This document shows positions 36,675-45,186 of a DNA stretch of 64,000 nucleotides, one piece after another; within the stretch, counting starts at the first letter, position 1, and each line of letters begins with the position of its first letter. The notes beneath the pieces were generated by a model, which was not told the origin of the DNA, did not search any database, and saw only the letters and a program-made list of their open reading frames with translations. The DNA lies in contig NZ_CP120678.1 of assembly GCF_030273445.1 (NCBI RefSeq), positions 414,401 to 478,400 on the forward strand, read 5' to 3'. The position numbers and the translations under genes were made by a program. Source of the stretch: Selenobaculum gibii. Lineage in GTDB: Bacteria; Bacillota; Negativicutes; ICN-92133.

Positions 36675-37154
36675 ATGAAAATAACAATCGTAGCCGCTGG
36701 CAAGATTAAAGAAAAATATTTGACGGCTGGAATTAGTGAGTTTACAAAACGCATTACGCCTTATGCAAAGTTAAACATTGTAGAAATTGATGAAGAAAAA
36801 ATGCCGGAAAATCCGTCAGAAGCGGAAAAACAAAAGACGCTTACCAAAGAAGGTGAGCGTCTACTAAAGCAGGTTCCAGAAGGAAGTTATCTCGTTGTAC
36901 TTGATGTGTTTGGGAAAAATATATCCTCAGAAGAATTAGCAGGAAATATTGAGCAATTAGGAGTGCAAGGAACGAGCCATATTACCTTTTTAATTGGTGG
37001 AGCCTTTGGCTTATCCAAAGCAGTCCGCCAAGCTGCAAAAGAAAAATTAAGCTTTTCAAAAATGACATTTACCCATCAAATGGTAAGATTGCTACTCGTC
37101 GAACAAGTTTATCGCGCCTTTAAAATTATGCGTGGTGAAAAGTATCATTGGTAG
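36675..37154 (+). CDS. rlmH: 23S rRNA pseudouridine-1915 N3-methyltransferase
   Basis: SPOUT methyltransferase modifying helix 69 of 23S rRNA on assembled ribosomes. 159 residues, exact family size. MKITIVAAGKIKEKYL start, LVVLDVFGKNISSEE, knot motif FLIGGAFGLS and C-terminal MTFTHQMVRLLLVEQ with ending YHW are all diagnostic. Last of the walJ-htrA-rlmH unit. Confidence 0.96.
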   Translation: MKITIVAAGKIKEKYLTAGISEFTKRITPYAKLNIVEIDEEKMPENPSEAEKQKTLTKEGERLLKQVPEGSYLVVLDVFGKNISSEELAGNIEQLGVQGTSHITFLIGGAFGLSKAVRQAAKEKLSFSKMTFTHQMVRLLLVEQVYRAFKIMRGEKYHW

Positions 37155-37157
37155 AAG

Positions 37158-37197
37158 AAAAGGTGTTAAGACTTTTAGGGTCTTAGCACCTTTTTTT
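37158..37197 (+). terminator. Intrinsic terminator after rlmH
   Basis: Stem AAGGTGTTAAGAC / GTCTTAGCACCTT with one wobble and a seven-T tract. Confidence 0.85.
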
Positions 37198-37276
37198 GTA
37201 TGGTAATATAAAGTAGAATATGGTAATTATAGAAATGCAAAAACTCTTAAATAATTTTACAATTGAATAAAATAAA

Positions 37277-37347
37277 GAAACATTTATGAAGAACCTTAGT
37301 ATAATAAATTCTCACACAAAATCTCATAAGGAGTACATAAATGTTTC
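37277..37347. repeat. Twelve-base inverted repeat flanking a -10-like box
   Basis: GAAACATTTATG (37277-37288) and CATAAATGTTTC (37336-37347) are perfect inverses 47 bases apart. Between them are TATAAT (37300-37305) and ATAAGGAG. The right arm overlaps the ATG of a short frame (37341, eleven codons) that ends at the insertion-sequence edge. Confidence 0.5.
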
Positions 37348-37382
37348 AGAACACAATTATATCAAATAATTTAGGCTCTATA

Positions 37383-37432
37383 ATAAATGTTGTGGTCTTG
37401 ATGAAAATCAAGGTTACAACATTTATTTTTTT
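37383..37432 (+). terminator. Hairpin at the IS left end
   Basis: Twenty-base arms ATAAATGTTGTGGTCTTGAT and its inverse at 37407-37426 with two mismatches, then seven T. Blocks read-through from the chromosome into the transposase. Confidence 0.7.
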
Positions 37433-37503
37433 GCGAACTAAAAAACATGACAAATTCCTGATAAAATATTAATCGCCAAACCAATACTTTAAGGAGAGTT
37501 GTC

Positions 37504-38028
37504 ATGTCTAAACTAGATTTTATCACATCTATTCTTCATTTACCAGAACGTAGTTTTCGCCTTATAAAGGATAATACTTTTATTCTCACACTTCCTGGTA
37601 TTTCACATAAATGTCCTCGTTGTAACAAACCTACTACCGGGATTCACAGTTATCGTAATCAATCAGTAAAATCTGTTTTTCTTTTTAACATCAATTACTC
37701 GCTTATTTACCGTAAACATCGTTACTTTTGTACTCATTGTTTAAAACCATTTTTTGAATTAAATAACTTTATTTCTAGATATCAGCGTATGTCAAAAGCT
37801 ACTATCGCTTCACTTGTTAATGAACACGGTTTTCTTATGTCTTTAACCGACATTGCAAGACGCTTTAATATATCTACTACTACAGTTCAACATATATTCA
37901 AATATATTGCACCTGATTCAAATAACCTTTCTTCTGCTATATCTATTGATGAATTTAAAGGCAATGCTGCACCCTTTCCCGATTTGGCGGACACAAAAAT
38001 AAGTTATATAATAAAGAGAAAGAGGTAA
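37504..38028 (+). pseudogene. Truncated ISL3 family transposase
   Basis: N-terminal region of an ISL3 transposase: zinc-binding HKCPRCNKPT and YFCTHCLKPF, then helix-turn-helix with LTDIARRFNISTTTVQ and the start of the DDE catalytic domain, ISIDEFKGNA. After that the family should continue for about 230 residues, but sequence departs at once (APFPDLADTK) and stops at residue 174. GGAGAG precedes the ATG. Inactive remnant. Codons are richer in C-ending forms than the neighbours, consistent with transfer. Confidence 0.85.
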
Positions 38029-38112
38029 TTGATATATCTAGTGGACACCACATTGACCAAAAGAAGCAAATTAAGAATGCTATACTAGGGGATTGTACGC
38101 TGGTGCTATAAT
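38010..38112 (+). other. Coding-like fragment after the transposase remnant
   Basis: In a frame different from the transposase, about 34 codons read as ordinary protein (KEVIDISSGHHIDQKK) up to a stop at 38110-38112. There is no start codon or ribosome site. It looks like the tail of a gene joined by the IS-linked rearrangement. Family not recognised. Confidence 0.25.
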
Positions 38113-38245
38113 AGTAAATGAGAAATATTTTCTTTTGAATATAAAAATTTGAAAATAAAAATATTTCTAGTGTCACTGTGGACAAAATAGCTAGAACAGC
38201 AGATAATGGTGAAATTAACTGCAAATAATAGGGAGGCAACAATTG

Positions 38246-38635
38246 ATGGGGATTGTAAATATGCTACAGGTTAAAAGCTGGGCAGTTGTAGGAGCAACAG
38301 GGAATAAAGAAAAGTTTGGGTACAAAATTTTCAAAGTAATGACAGAAGCTGGACTTGAAGTCTATCCGGTAAATCGGGGAGTGGAGGAAGTTCTGGGGAA
38401 AAAGTGCTATGCTAAATTAGCTGATTTGCCCGTGGTGCCGGAGGCTGTAAATATTGTTGTACCGCCAAGTGTAGGTACAAAGATTGTACGCCAGTGTGCT
38501 AAGCTTGGAATAAAAAAGATTTGGTTGCAACCAGGGTCTGAAAACGCTGAGCTTATTCGATTGGCTGATGAACTTGGCTTGGAGGTAGTATGCCAGTCTT
38601 GTATTATGATTGAGTTAAAAAAATCTAAAGGATAA
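38246..38635 (+). CDS. CoA-binding domain protein (YccU type)
   Basis: 129-residue Rossmann-fold protein. SWAVVGATGNKEKFGYKIF is the CoA_binding opening, followed by VYPVNRG, VNIVVPPSVG, KIWLQPGSEN and CQSCIMIEL. Stand-alone proteins of this family bind CoA; the reaction, if any, is unknown. ATG at 38246 with GGGAGG nine bases upstream preferred over TTG at 38243. Monocistronic. Confidence 0.88.
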   Translation: MGIVNMLQVKSWAVVGATGNKEKFGYKIFKVMTEAGLEVYPVNRGVEEVLGKKCYAKLADLPVVPEAVNIVVPPSVGTKIVRQCAKLGIKKIWLQPGSENAELIRLADELGLEVVCQSCIMIELKKSKG

Positions 38636-38664
38636 TTACTAAATAGGGTATTTTCAGATAGAAC

Positions 38665-38698
38665 GGGCGATGTGGGAAGACTTCATCGCCCTTTTTTT
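38665..38698 (+). terminator. Intrinsic terminator after the CoA-binding gene
   Basis: GGGCGATG / CATCGCCC stem with eleven-base loop and seven T. Confidence 0.88.
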
Positions 38699-38954
38699 GT
38701 CGTTTGACCTGATACGGAGAGAAGGATAAGACAAAGATACAAAAGTGGCGGTTTGCAGTGTGCCAAATAGGCGTGTATCTTAGAGCGCAAAATAAATAAT
38801 TTTAAGCTAACGATGTAGCAAAAGTAGATGGGATAAAATTTAAAAATATTTATCTCATCTACTTTTTTATAAGGAGGAAATTTTAGAGTAGTGCAATATT
38901 TACGCATTTGACGTATAATTTGAAGTATTAGATTAAGCAGATAGGCGGTATATT
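38699..38954. other. Non-coding gap with one hairpin
   Basis: With the terminator before it, the gap between genes is 319 bases. No gene is seen. AAAAGTAGATG (38819-38829) pairs with CATCTACTTTT (38855-38865), a terminator-like hairpin with no gene before it; TATAAT at about 38927-38932 could serve the radical SAM gene. Confidence 0.4.
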
Positions 38955-40079
38955 ATGAAAATTTCTAAGCAAGATGCGTTGATTTGGTTTGACTTTTTTG
39001 CGCAATTACCAGAGGATGAAGAGATTACTGTAAAACATGAAGAAATCATTTACGCTACTTTTGCGCAAATTGAAGAAGCGATTGATGATAGAAATGATAA
39101 GTTGATGTCTCAAATTAAAGGGTTAAAAACGTTAGAAAATAGAACTCTTTTTGTGGGGAATGAAAGCAAATTTCCGCAAGGCTGTCGCTCTTGTCTATTA
39201 GGTACTGGGTTAAGTGCGATTAGGAAAACGAACAAGTGTAACTTGGAGTGTAAATTCTGTTACAATTATGGCGAACTAGACGATATTCATCCGGTTGGCG
39301 AAGGTATGTGGGAAATTGGTGGAACAAAATTCTACGAAAAGGATATTGATTTGCTTCTTTCCATTCACCAAAAACCTACGGGAATTTCCTATGTTTATTT
39401 AGAACCCTTTATAGAAATTGAAAAGTATTATTCGGTGATAAAGAAATTTGCCGCGGCAAACATTCATCAGCATTTATACACCAATGGAACTTTGGCTACA
39501 GAAGAGACCTTGAAAGCATTAGGAGAAGCTGGGCTTGATGAGATACGTTTCAACCTAGGTGCATCTAATTGCGCGGATAAAGTTATTGAAAATATTGGAC
39601 TTGCTAAAAAATACATTAAAAATGTAGGGATTGAAACGCCAATGACGCCTGAGTTTTTCGAATCATTTTTCAATAAAAAGCAAGCGATCTTTGCAACCAA
39701 ACTTGATTTTATCAACTGTGCGGAATTGCATTTGAATGAGAATAATATCAACAATTATTATGGGGAAAATATGTACATTTCAAGACATGGCTATATATCG
39801 CCAATTTGGAGTAGAGAGCTAACTTTGAAATTCATGAAAGTAGCGGCTGATGAAAACTGGGATTTAGCAGTTCATGATTGTTCAAACAATACAAAGTTTG
39901 CTAGAAGTCTAAACTTGAGCAGTAAATCGGATATGTGGTTTGGCGCTAGTAACTATGCCAGTGAATTTTCTATGATTCCCTATGAAATATTTATCCCGAT
40001 CTTAAATGATGATAATTTTAAATTTTTAAAAGAAGAAGAACTGCCTGAAGATTACAAACCCGAACTTATAGAATTTTAG
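38955..40079 (+). CDS. Radical SAM protein of unknown function
   Basis: 374 residues. The iron-sulphur motif CNLECKFCYN (CxxxCxxC) is at about residues 97-104, unusually far in, and is preceded by a second pair GCRSC about 18 residues earlier. YLYTNGTLA-like (HLYTNGTLA) and FNLGASN segments fit the TIM-barrel. More cysteines lie at FINCAELH and VHDCSNN, which might bind an auxiliary cluster. The N-terminal 90 residues have no match I recognise. Single gene with its own terminator; substrate unknown. Confidence 0.8.
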   Translation: MKISKQDALIWFDFFAQLPEDEEITVKHEEIIYATFAQIEEAIDDRNDKLMSQIKGLKTLENRTLFVGNESKFPQGCRSCLLGTGLSAIRKTNKCNLECKFCYNYGELDDIHPVGEGMWEIGGTKFYEKDIDLLLSIHQKPTGISYVYLEPFIEIEKYYSVIKKFAAANIHQHLYTNGTLATEETLKALGEAGLDEIRFNLGASNCADKVIENIGLAKKYIKNVGIETPMTPEFFESFFNKKQAIFATKLDFINCAELHLNENNINNYYGENMYISRHGYISPIWSRELTLKFMKVAADENWDLAVHDCSNNTKFARSLNLSSKSDMWFGASNYASEFSMIPYEIFIPILNDDNFKFLKEEELPEDYKPELIEF

Positions 40080-40120
40080 AATATGGGATTGTTTACTTTT
40101 TAAAATTTAATGAGTAATAA

Positions 40121-40160
40121 AAAATAAATGCATGTAAACATTTTTACATGCATTTATTTT
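40121..40160 (+). terminator. Intrinsic terminator after the radical SAM gene
   Basis: Eighteen-base perfect stem AAAATAAATGCATGTAAA with its inverse, four-base loop. Confidence 0.85.
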
Positions 40161-40265
40161 GAGTATTGGCATTTTTAATTTGGAAATATTTTAGTTGAAA
40201 TTTATGTTTTATTATTTAAAACTCTCGGAGATGATATTAATAAATCCACGAGAGGAGATTTTATA

Positions 40266-40892
40266 ATGCCTAAATTTTCAAAAGAAAAATTAAAAGTGTT
40301 TGAAAGCAAGCTTCTTTCAGAAAAAGAACAACTTTTAAAGACGGTATCGGCAATAGAGGAAGCCGGGCTAAAAGATACAATGGCAGATACATCGACAGAA
40401 CTTTCTATGTATGATAATCATCCTGCAGATATAAGCGATCAGGTTTTTGAACGCAGTAAAGATGTAGCGCTAATAGATAATGCAAATGTTGCATTAAAAA
40501 GAATAGAAATGGCGTTAGATAAAATACAAGAAGGAACTTATGGAGAGTGTAATCATTGTGGAAAATCTATTGCGGTAGAACGGCTCGAAGTTTTGCCGTC
40601 TGCTACTTTATGCATATCATGTCAGGAAGAAGCTGATGAAAGAGAGTTAACCTTACGTCCTTTGGAAGAAGAGGTTTTAGTTCCACCTTTCTATCAAAAC
40701 TATTTAGTGTATGACCGATCATATGATGATGGCGTTGAACCAATAGATATTTTACAATCGGTAATGAAATATGGAAGTTCAGATTCACCTGCTGATACCC
40801 CAAATATAGATGACGATGATCGATACCCAAGTAGTAATGATGAACAATTACACATTATTAGGGACTCTGATCCTATAATTGATGATGATTAA
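40266..40892 (+). CDS. DksA/TraR-type zinc-finger protein, YteA-like
   Basis: 208 residues. N-terminal coiled coil (about 5-70), conserved YDNHPADISDQVFER in the middle, and a DksA-type zinc finger GECNHCGKSI...CISCQEE at about 97-120; the acidic tail runs to the end. YteA proteins of Bacillus and clostridia are made in sporulating cells and have this same order. GAGGAG precedes the ATG. Confidence 0.87.
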   Translation: MPKFSKEKLKVFESKLLSEKEQLLKTVSAIEEAGLKDTMADTSTELSMYDNHPADISDQVFERSKDVALIDNANVALKRIEMALDKIQEGTYGECNHCGKSIAVERLEVLPSATLCISCQEEADERELTLRPLEEEVLVPPFYQNYLVYDRSYDDGVEPIDILQSVMKYGSSDSPADTPNIDDDDRYPSSNDEQLHIIRDSDPIIDDD

Positions 40893-40895
40893 AAC

Positions 40896-40947
40896 GAAAA
40901 ATGACAATAATCTTAAAATAGATTGTTGTCATTTTTCTTATTTTTTT
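40896..40947 (+). terminator. Intrinsic terminator after the YteA-like gene
   Basis: Stem of AAAAATGACAATAATCT with AGATTGTTGTCATTTTT, T-rich tail. Confidence 0.85.
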
Positions 40948-41179
40948 GGGTGTAAATGAATGATTAAAAAGGTGATCGATTCAATCATTTCTATTTCTAG
41001 AATAAGATAGATGATAAATATATGGGACTTAAGGTCGTTTCTTTTTTATTGGCTGTTAAAGTATAATTAATGCAGGGATATCAATTAGATAATGAGTGAG
41101 TGTCCTTTATATTGAAGATAAGCTACTAAAAATAGTACATCTTTATTGGATTTTACTGGATTAAGGGAGAAGTTGTATT

Positions 41180-42244
41180 ATGGCTAAAATGGTGGCAGTA
41201 AAAGATTTAGTACCAGGCGATATTCTTGCAGATGAAGTTTTGTCTATCTCGGGGAAAGTGCTTCTTGGAAAAGAAGTTGCATTGACTAATCGACACATTT
41301 CTTTGTTGAATACTTGGGATATTCAAAGCGTATTTATTGACTCTGATGAAGAAGAGATGGAAGAAGCTGAAAATGAAGATTTTGTAAGTAATCAATTTAT
41401 AGTAAAAGAGGATCAGCCATCTTCTAGTGAATATGTAAGATTTAATCAAGACTATGATTCGATAATAACCAATATTGTACAATCTTTTGATATTATAAAA
41501 CAGCATAGAATTATACCGGTTTCTCAAATGAGGGGCAATGCAGAAAAAATATATTCCTCTATTGCGAGCAATTTTGAAATATTGAATCATTTGCTTGTTA
41601 GTGATAACAAGTTAGCGGATTGCATTTCTAGGCATTCTGTGATGGTCGCTTATTTTTCTGGTATAATCGCTAGGCAGATGAATTGGACTAAGAAAGATAT
41701 AGAAGGTGTAACCGTTGCAGCGTTATTGCATGATATAGGAAGTTTGGTTGTAGATAGAAAACCAATTTCCCATAAAAGTGCGTATCTTTCAGAGACTGCA
41801 GGTTTGCTTAAATTGGCGAATGGGTTGTCTGCGGAAATCATATTGGGAATCGTACAACATCGGGAATATATGAATGGAACCGGTTTTCCGAGAGGAACTA
41901 AGGGACTTCAGATTCATCCATATGCTAGGATTCTTTCAATCGCTGATAACTTTCACAATTCTACATATAATGAAAGCGGAATAAATCCATTTCCTATATT
42001 AGAATTGCTTAAGCGTGAAATGTATGGAAAATTTGATACGGATATATGTCAGACATTTATTTCGCGTATTAAAGATACGCTGATATTAAATAAAGTTATC
42101 TTATCCAATAATCAAGAAGCAGAAGTTATTTTTTTTAATAAGAATAATTATGAAGAGCCAGTCGTAAAGTGCTTAGATAATCAAATTATTGATTTATCAA
42201 AAAGAAAAGATTTAAGAATTTCTCGAATTGTTACTTTCAATTAG
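41180..42244 (+). CDS. HD-GYP-like phosphohydrolase
   Basis: 354 residues. N-terminal region (about 1-60) has VPGDILADEVLSISGKVLLGK, a small beta domain common before HD-GYP domains. The HD core has HSVMVAYFSG, ALLHDIGSLVV and QHREYMNGTGFPRG; canonical HD-GYP has HHExxDGxGYP, so the first His is Gln and Asp and Tyr are replaced (QHREYMNGTGFP). HD-GYP enzymes cut cyclic di-GMP; these changes leave activity in doubt. GGGAGAAG precedes the ATG. Confidence 0.8.
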   Translation: MAKMVAVKDLVPGDILADEVLSISGKVLLGKEVALTNRHISLLNTWDIQSVFIDSDEEEMEEAENEDFVSNQFIVKEDQPSSSEYVRFNQDYDSIITNIVQSFDIIKQHRIIPVSQMRGNAEKIYSSIASNFEILNHLLVSDNKLADCISRHSVMVAYFSGIIARQMNWTKKDIEGVTVAALLHDIGSLVVDRKPISHKSAYLSETAGLLKLANGLSAEIILGIVQHREYMNGTGFPRGTKGLQIHPYARILSIADNFHNSTYNESGINPFPILELLKREMYGKFDTDICQTFISRIKDTLILNKVILSNNQEAEVIFFNKNNYEEPVVKCLDNQIIDLSKRKDLRISRIVTFN

Positions 42245-42638
42245 CGTGGATCAGCAATAATTGATGAAGAATTTTTGAAAGTTGAATAGTTCATAAAAGT
42301 TGTCAATGAAAATTGGTTAAACTTATTACTCCCTAGGGTAATTAGTTATAATGCGATGGAAAACATAATTAGTATTAAATTTAAGTTGGATTATAGTATT
42401 TTTAAATGCAGTTAGAGTATTAATCATTTTTCTTTTAATCTTTAGTGTATTTTATATGATGAAAAAGTTTCAGCGTATTTCGAATATGGCGATGTATTTA
42501 TTACTTCCTTATCTTTAGACAATAAATTGATTTCTGGCAAACAAATTATTGAATAAGGTAAAGAAATTCTTGAATTAAAATGAATTTTAGAGATAAAATA
42601 GGGATAGAGTTTTATAAATATACAATAAACCATTTATT
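42245..42638. other. Gap before the CRISPR island
   Basis: 394 bases, strongly AT-rich. No intact gene. One coding-like fragment at 42446-42556 is listed separately; no promoter or terminator is clear. Confidence 0.4.
42446..42556 (+). pseudogene. Possible gene fragment
   Basis: 36 codons between a stop and a stop without a start codon: DEKVSAYFEYG and VFITSLSLDNKLISG have a balanced, protein-like composition unlike the surrounding AT-rich spacer. Could be the tail of a decayed gene next to the CRISPR island. No family recognised. Confidence 0.25.
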
Positions 42639-42693
42639 AAAAGTCGTCGACCGACAGTAGTGTAAAAAATACTAGGCATCGACGACTTTTTTA
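42639..42693 (+). terminator. Long hairpin upstream of CRISPR leader 1
   Basis: AAAAGTCGTCGA (42639-42650) and TCGACGACTTTT (42679-42690) form a perfect stem; an inner TAGT/ACTA stem lies in the loop and T residues follow. A close copy sits at 54423-54477, at the same distance from the second array. Confidence 0.8.
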
Positions 42694-42799
42694 GGTCGAT
42701 TTTAAATAGATGACGAGTAAAAGATAAAAAACTTTATGCTTTTTTATCTTTATGCACTAGAAAATGTATGATTTTACATGTTTTTTATTATATAATAGG
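42694..42799 (+). promoter_or_regulatory. CRISPR leader 1 with pre-crRNA promoter
   Basis: AT-rich leader of 106 bases between hairpin and first repeat. TGATTTTA at 42769-42776 and TATAAT at 42791-42796 are separated by 14 bases; the same two boxes with the same spacing are found in leader 2. The -10 box ends three bases before the first repeat, so transcripts would start inside it. Confidence 0.65.
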
Positions 42800-44100
42800 A
42801 TTACTAGCTTACCTATAAGGAATTGAAACTTTGGCTACCTTTAGTAAGATTATTGCCAATTATCTCCATTACTAGCTTACCTATAAGGAATTGAAACCGC
42901 AAAAACTTCAAATAATGTCTTACTGCAGAATCTATATTACTAGCTTACCTATAAGGAATTGAAACAAACATTCGGAGTGTGTAAGGCTGTCATTATCAAT
43001 CATTACTAGCTTACCTATAAGGAATTGAAACTCTCACAAAGAGCGTTGATGATGGGTTCATTGAACATTACTAGCTTACCTATAAGGAATTGAAACCATA
43101 CTTCCCACATTGATTGTTCGTTGCGAATTTTATATTACTAGCTTACCTATAAGGAATTGAAACTGAAGTAGAATTACAGCGATACAAGGAAGCTAAAGAA
43201 GATTACTAGCTTACCTATAAGGAATTGAAACCTGAATAGAAAGAATGAGTCATTAGAAAAAGGCAGGGATTACTAGCTTACCTATAAGGAATTGAAACCT
43301 CTATATAATGCTAAAGGAAAAGCAACAATTGAATTACTAGCTTACCTATAAGGAATTGAAACCCGCGATATTTACATCCGGTGCATTGTCGATAATGCAT
43401 TACTAGCTTACCTATAAGGAATTGAAACGAAAAAATGATGTGGAAAGATTGGCTAAACATCTTAGGATTACTAGCTTACCTATAAGGAATTGAAACTTAG
43501 TAATGGAGATACTAATAAAGTTAGGGTTGAGATTACTAGCTTACCTATAAGGAATTGAAACACACGTCACATCCTAATACTGTTCATGGTGGCTGTGAAT
43601 ATTACTAGCTTACCTATAAGGAATTGAAACCCTATACCTATTGAGAACAGTTATCAATTAGTATGTATATTACTAGCTTACCTATAAGGAATTGAAACTC
43701 ATCAATAATGAATGTCCCGTCTCGAATCGTGAGATTACTAGCTTACCTATAAGGAATTGAAACTAAGGAGTGATGTGATGGAAAGAGATGCTTTTACAGA
43801 ATTACTAGCTTACCTATAAGGAATTGAAACCCGCTTGACCGTCTGTAAAGTCTTGTGACCAGCCATGCATTACTAGCTTACCTATAAGGAATTGAAACTT
43901 CGATATTGACCGCGAAAAGAATGAGGCAATTGCGGATTACTAGCTTACCTATAAGGAATTGAAACCGGAGAAAGTCGAGATTGGGAGCAACTTGTTGAGT
44001 TAGATTACTAGCTTACCTATAAGGAATTGAAACCCATCACTCCAGTTATATATCCCAGCTATTCTTCTACATTACTAGCTTATCTATGAGAAATTGAAAC
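42800..44100 (+). CRISPR. CRISPR array 1, 20 repeats and 19 spacers
   Basis: 30-base repeat that begins ATTACTAGCTT and ends AAGGAATTGAAAC; the last eight bases ATTGAAAC give the crRNA handle typical of type I-B. Repeats start at 42800, 42868, 42936, 43002, 43067, 43134, 43202, 43269, 43333, 43399, 43467, 43532, 43601, 43669, 43734, 43801, 43869, 43936, 44004 and 44071. Spacers are 34-39 bases and all differ. The last repeat (44071-44100) carries three changes, marking the old end; with the leader at 42694 the array runs on the plus strand. Confidence 0.98.
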
Positions 44101-44149
44101 TCTGTGTTATCTGCATTTTGATAATTAACTTTTATTGTATGGAATGAAG

Positions 44150-44178
44150 TGTACAGAATTGGTAAAATTATATATACT
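44150..44178 (+). promoter_or_regulatory. Possible promoter of the Fic gene
   Basis: TGTACA (44150-44155) and TATACT (44173-44178) with a 17-base spacer, 34 bases before the TTG start. Confidence 0.35.
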
Positions 44179-44212
44179 TTTATTATTAAAGCTTTATAAG
44201 GAGGGGTAATCA

Positions 44213-44938
44213 TTGTTCGAAAAAATAGATGAAAAGCAATTAGAAATAAATCGCTATAGACCGCTGAATCATATACAGTTAAATGAATTAAAAGATTATT
44301 ATAAAATTGGTTTGGTGTATTCATCTAATGCTATCGAAGGCAATACATTAGACATATCTGAGACGAAGGTTGTTCTCGAAGATGGTATTACTATTGGTGG
44401 AAAGCCAATGAAAGATCATCTGGAGGTAATTGGGAGTGGTGCAGCTTTTGATGAGATGATACATATGATTAATGATAAAAAAGAATTAACAGAGCAGTCA
44501 ATAAAGCGATTACATAAAGTATTGTACGCGCCTATCGATATAAAAAATGCTGGTGTTTATAGAAAAAAACAAGTATATATTAGTGGCTCAGAATACAGCG
44601 TAGCAACTGCTAGTGAGATTGCTTTAAAAATGAAAGAGTTTATATTGAAAATGACTGAAATCAAAGATACTATACATCCTGTTGAGTATGCAGCAAGATT
44701 TCATCAGGAATTAGTATATATACATCCATTTATTGATGGGAACGGACGATTATGTAGGACGCTTATGAATTTGATTTTCTTGCAATATGGGTATCCAATC
44801 GTATGTATTTCTCCAATTGTAAAAGTTGATTATATTAGAGCCTTAGAGCAGGGACATAAAAATCCAAATCTATTTATTAAATTTATCGCAGAGCAAGTAA
44901 TAGAAGGTCAAAAAGATTATCTTAGATTGGTAAAGTAA
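44213..44938 (+). CDS. Fic domain protein
   Basis: Fic proteins transfer AMP or a related group to a target protein. 241 residues. The core motif HPFIDGNGR (about 172-180) is complete, with catalytic His. The inhibitory helix motif (S/T)xxxE(G/N) is present N-terminally as SNAIEGN (about 38-44), so this is a self-inhibited class II Fic. TTG start at 44213 with AAGGAGGGG upstream. No antitoxin-like partner gene. Placed between array 1 and the cas genes; its link to CRISPR is unknown. Confidence 0.9.
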   Translation: MFEKIDEKQLEINRYRPLNHIQLNELKDYYKIGLVYSSNAIEGNTLDISETKVVLEDGITIGGKPMKDHLEVIGSGAAFDEMIHMINDKKELTEQSIKRLHKVLYAPIDIKNAGVYRKKQVYISGSEYSVATASEIALKMKEFILKMTEIKDTIHPVEYAARFHQELVYIHPFIDGNGRLCRTLMNLIFLQYGYPIVCISPIVKVDYIRALEQGHKNPNLFIKFIAEQVIEGQKDYLRLVK

Positions 44939-44940
44939 AG

Positions 44941-45000
44941 AACAAAAATCATCAAGTTCTAGCACTATAAAAATGCTAAACCTTGATGATTTTTTTGTTT
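44941..45000 (+). terminator. Intrinsic terminator after the Fic gene
   Basis: AACAAAAATCATCAAG pairs with CTTGATGATTTTTTTGTT around a 25-base loop. Confidence 0.8.
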
Positions 45001-45186
45001 CAAAGATAAAATAGGTATCTCCTTAATGAATTATATAGTATGCAATAGTTAAACAATTTATGTATTATCACATAGGAAAAACAAGGCAAATGTAGAATTT
45101 ATTATTAAATGTTAATTTAAACGATAATTTTGTAATATATCATATCGAAGCGGATAGAAAACAGGTGAGATGAAGGAGGATGAAGT

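Larger units (their letters stand above)
37374..38028 (+). mobile_element. ISL3-family insertion sequence remnant
   Basis: Probable left end GGCTCTATAAT at 37374 (ISL3 ends often begin GGCTCTT), followed by a long hairpin terminator-like structure and a transposase gene that breaks off after its N-terminal third. No matching right end was found before 38246. Confidence 0.6.

Noticed and set aside
38683-38907. 74-codon minus-strand frame after the CoA-binding gene
   Set aside because: Overlaps a terminator and a second hairpin; no ribosome site; looks like translated non-coding sequence.
42442-42633. 63-codon minus-strand frame in the gap before the CRISPR island
   Set aside because: No ribosome site, AT-driven composition, and it opposes a more protein-like plus-strand fragment.
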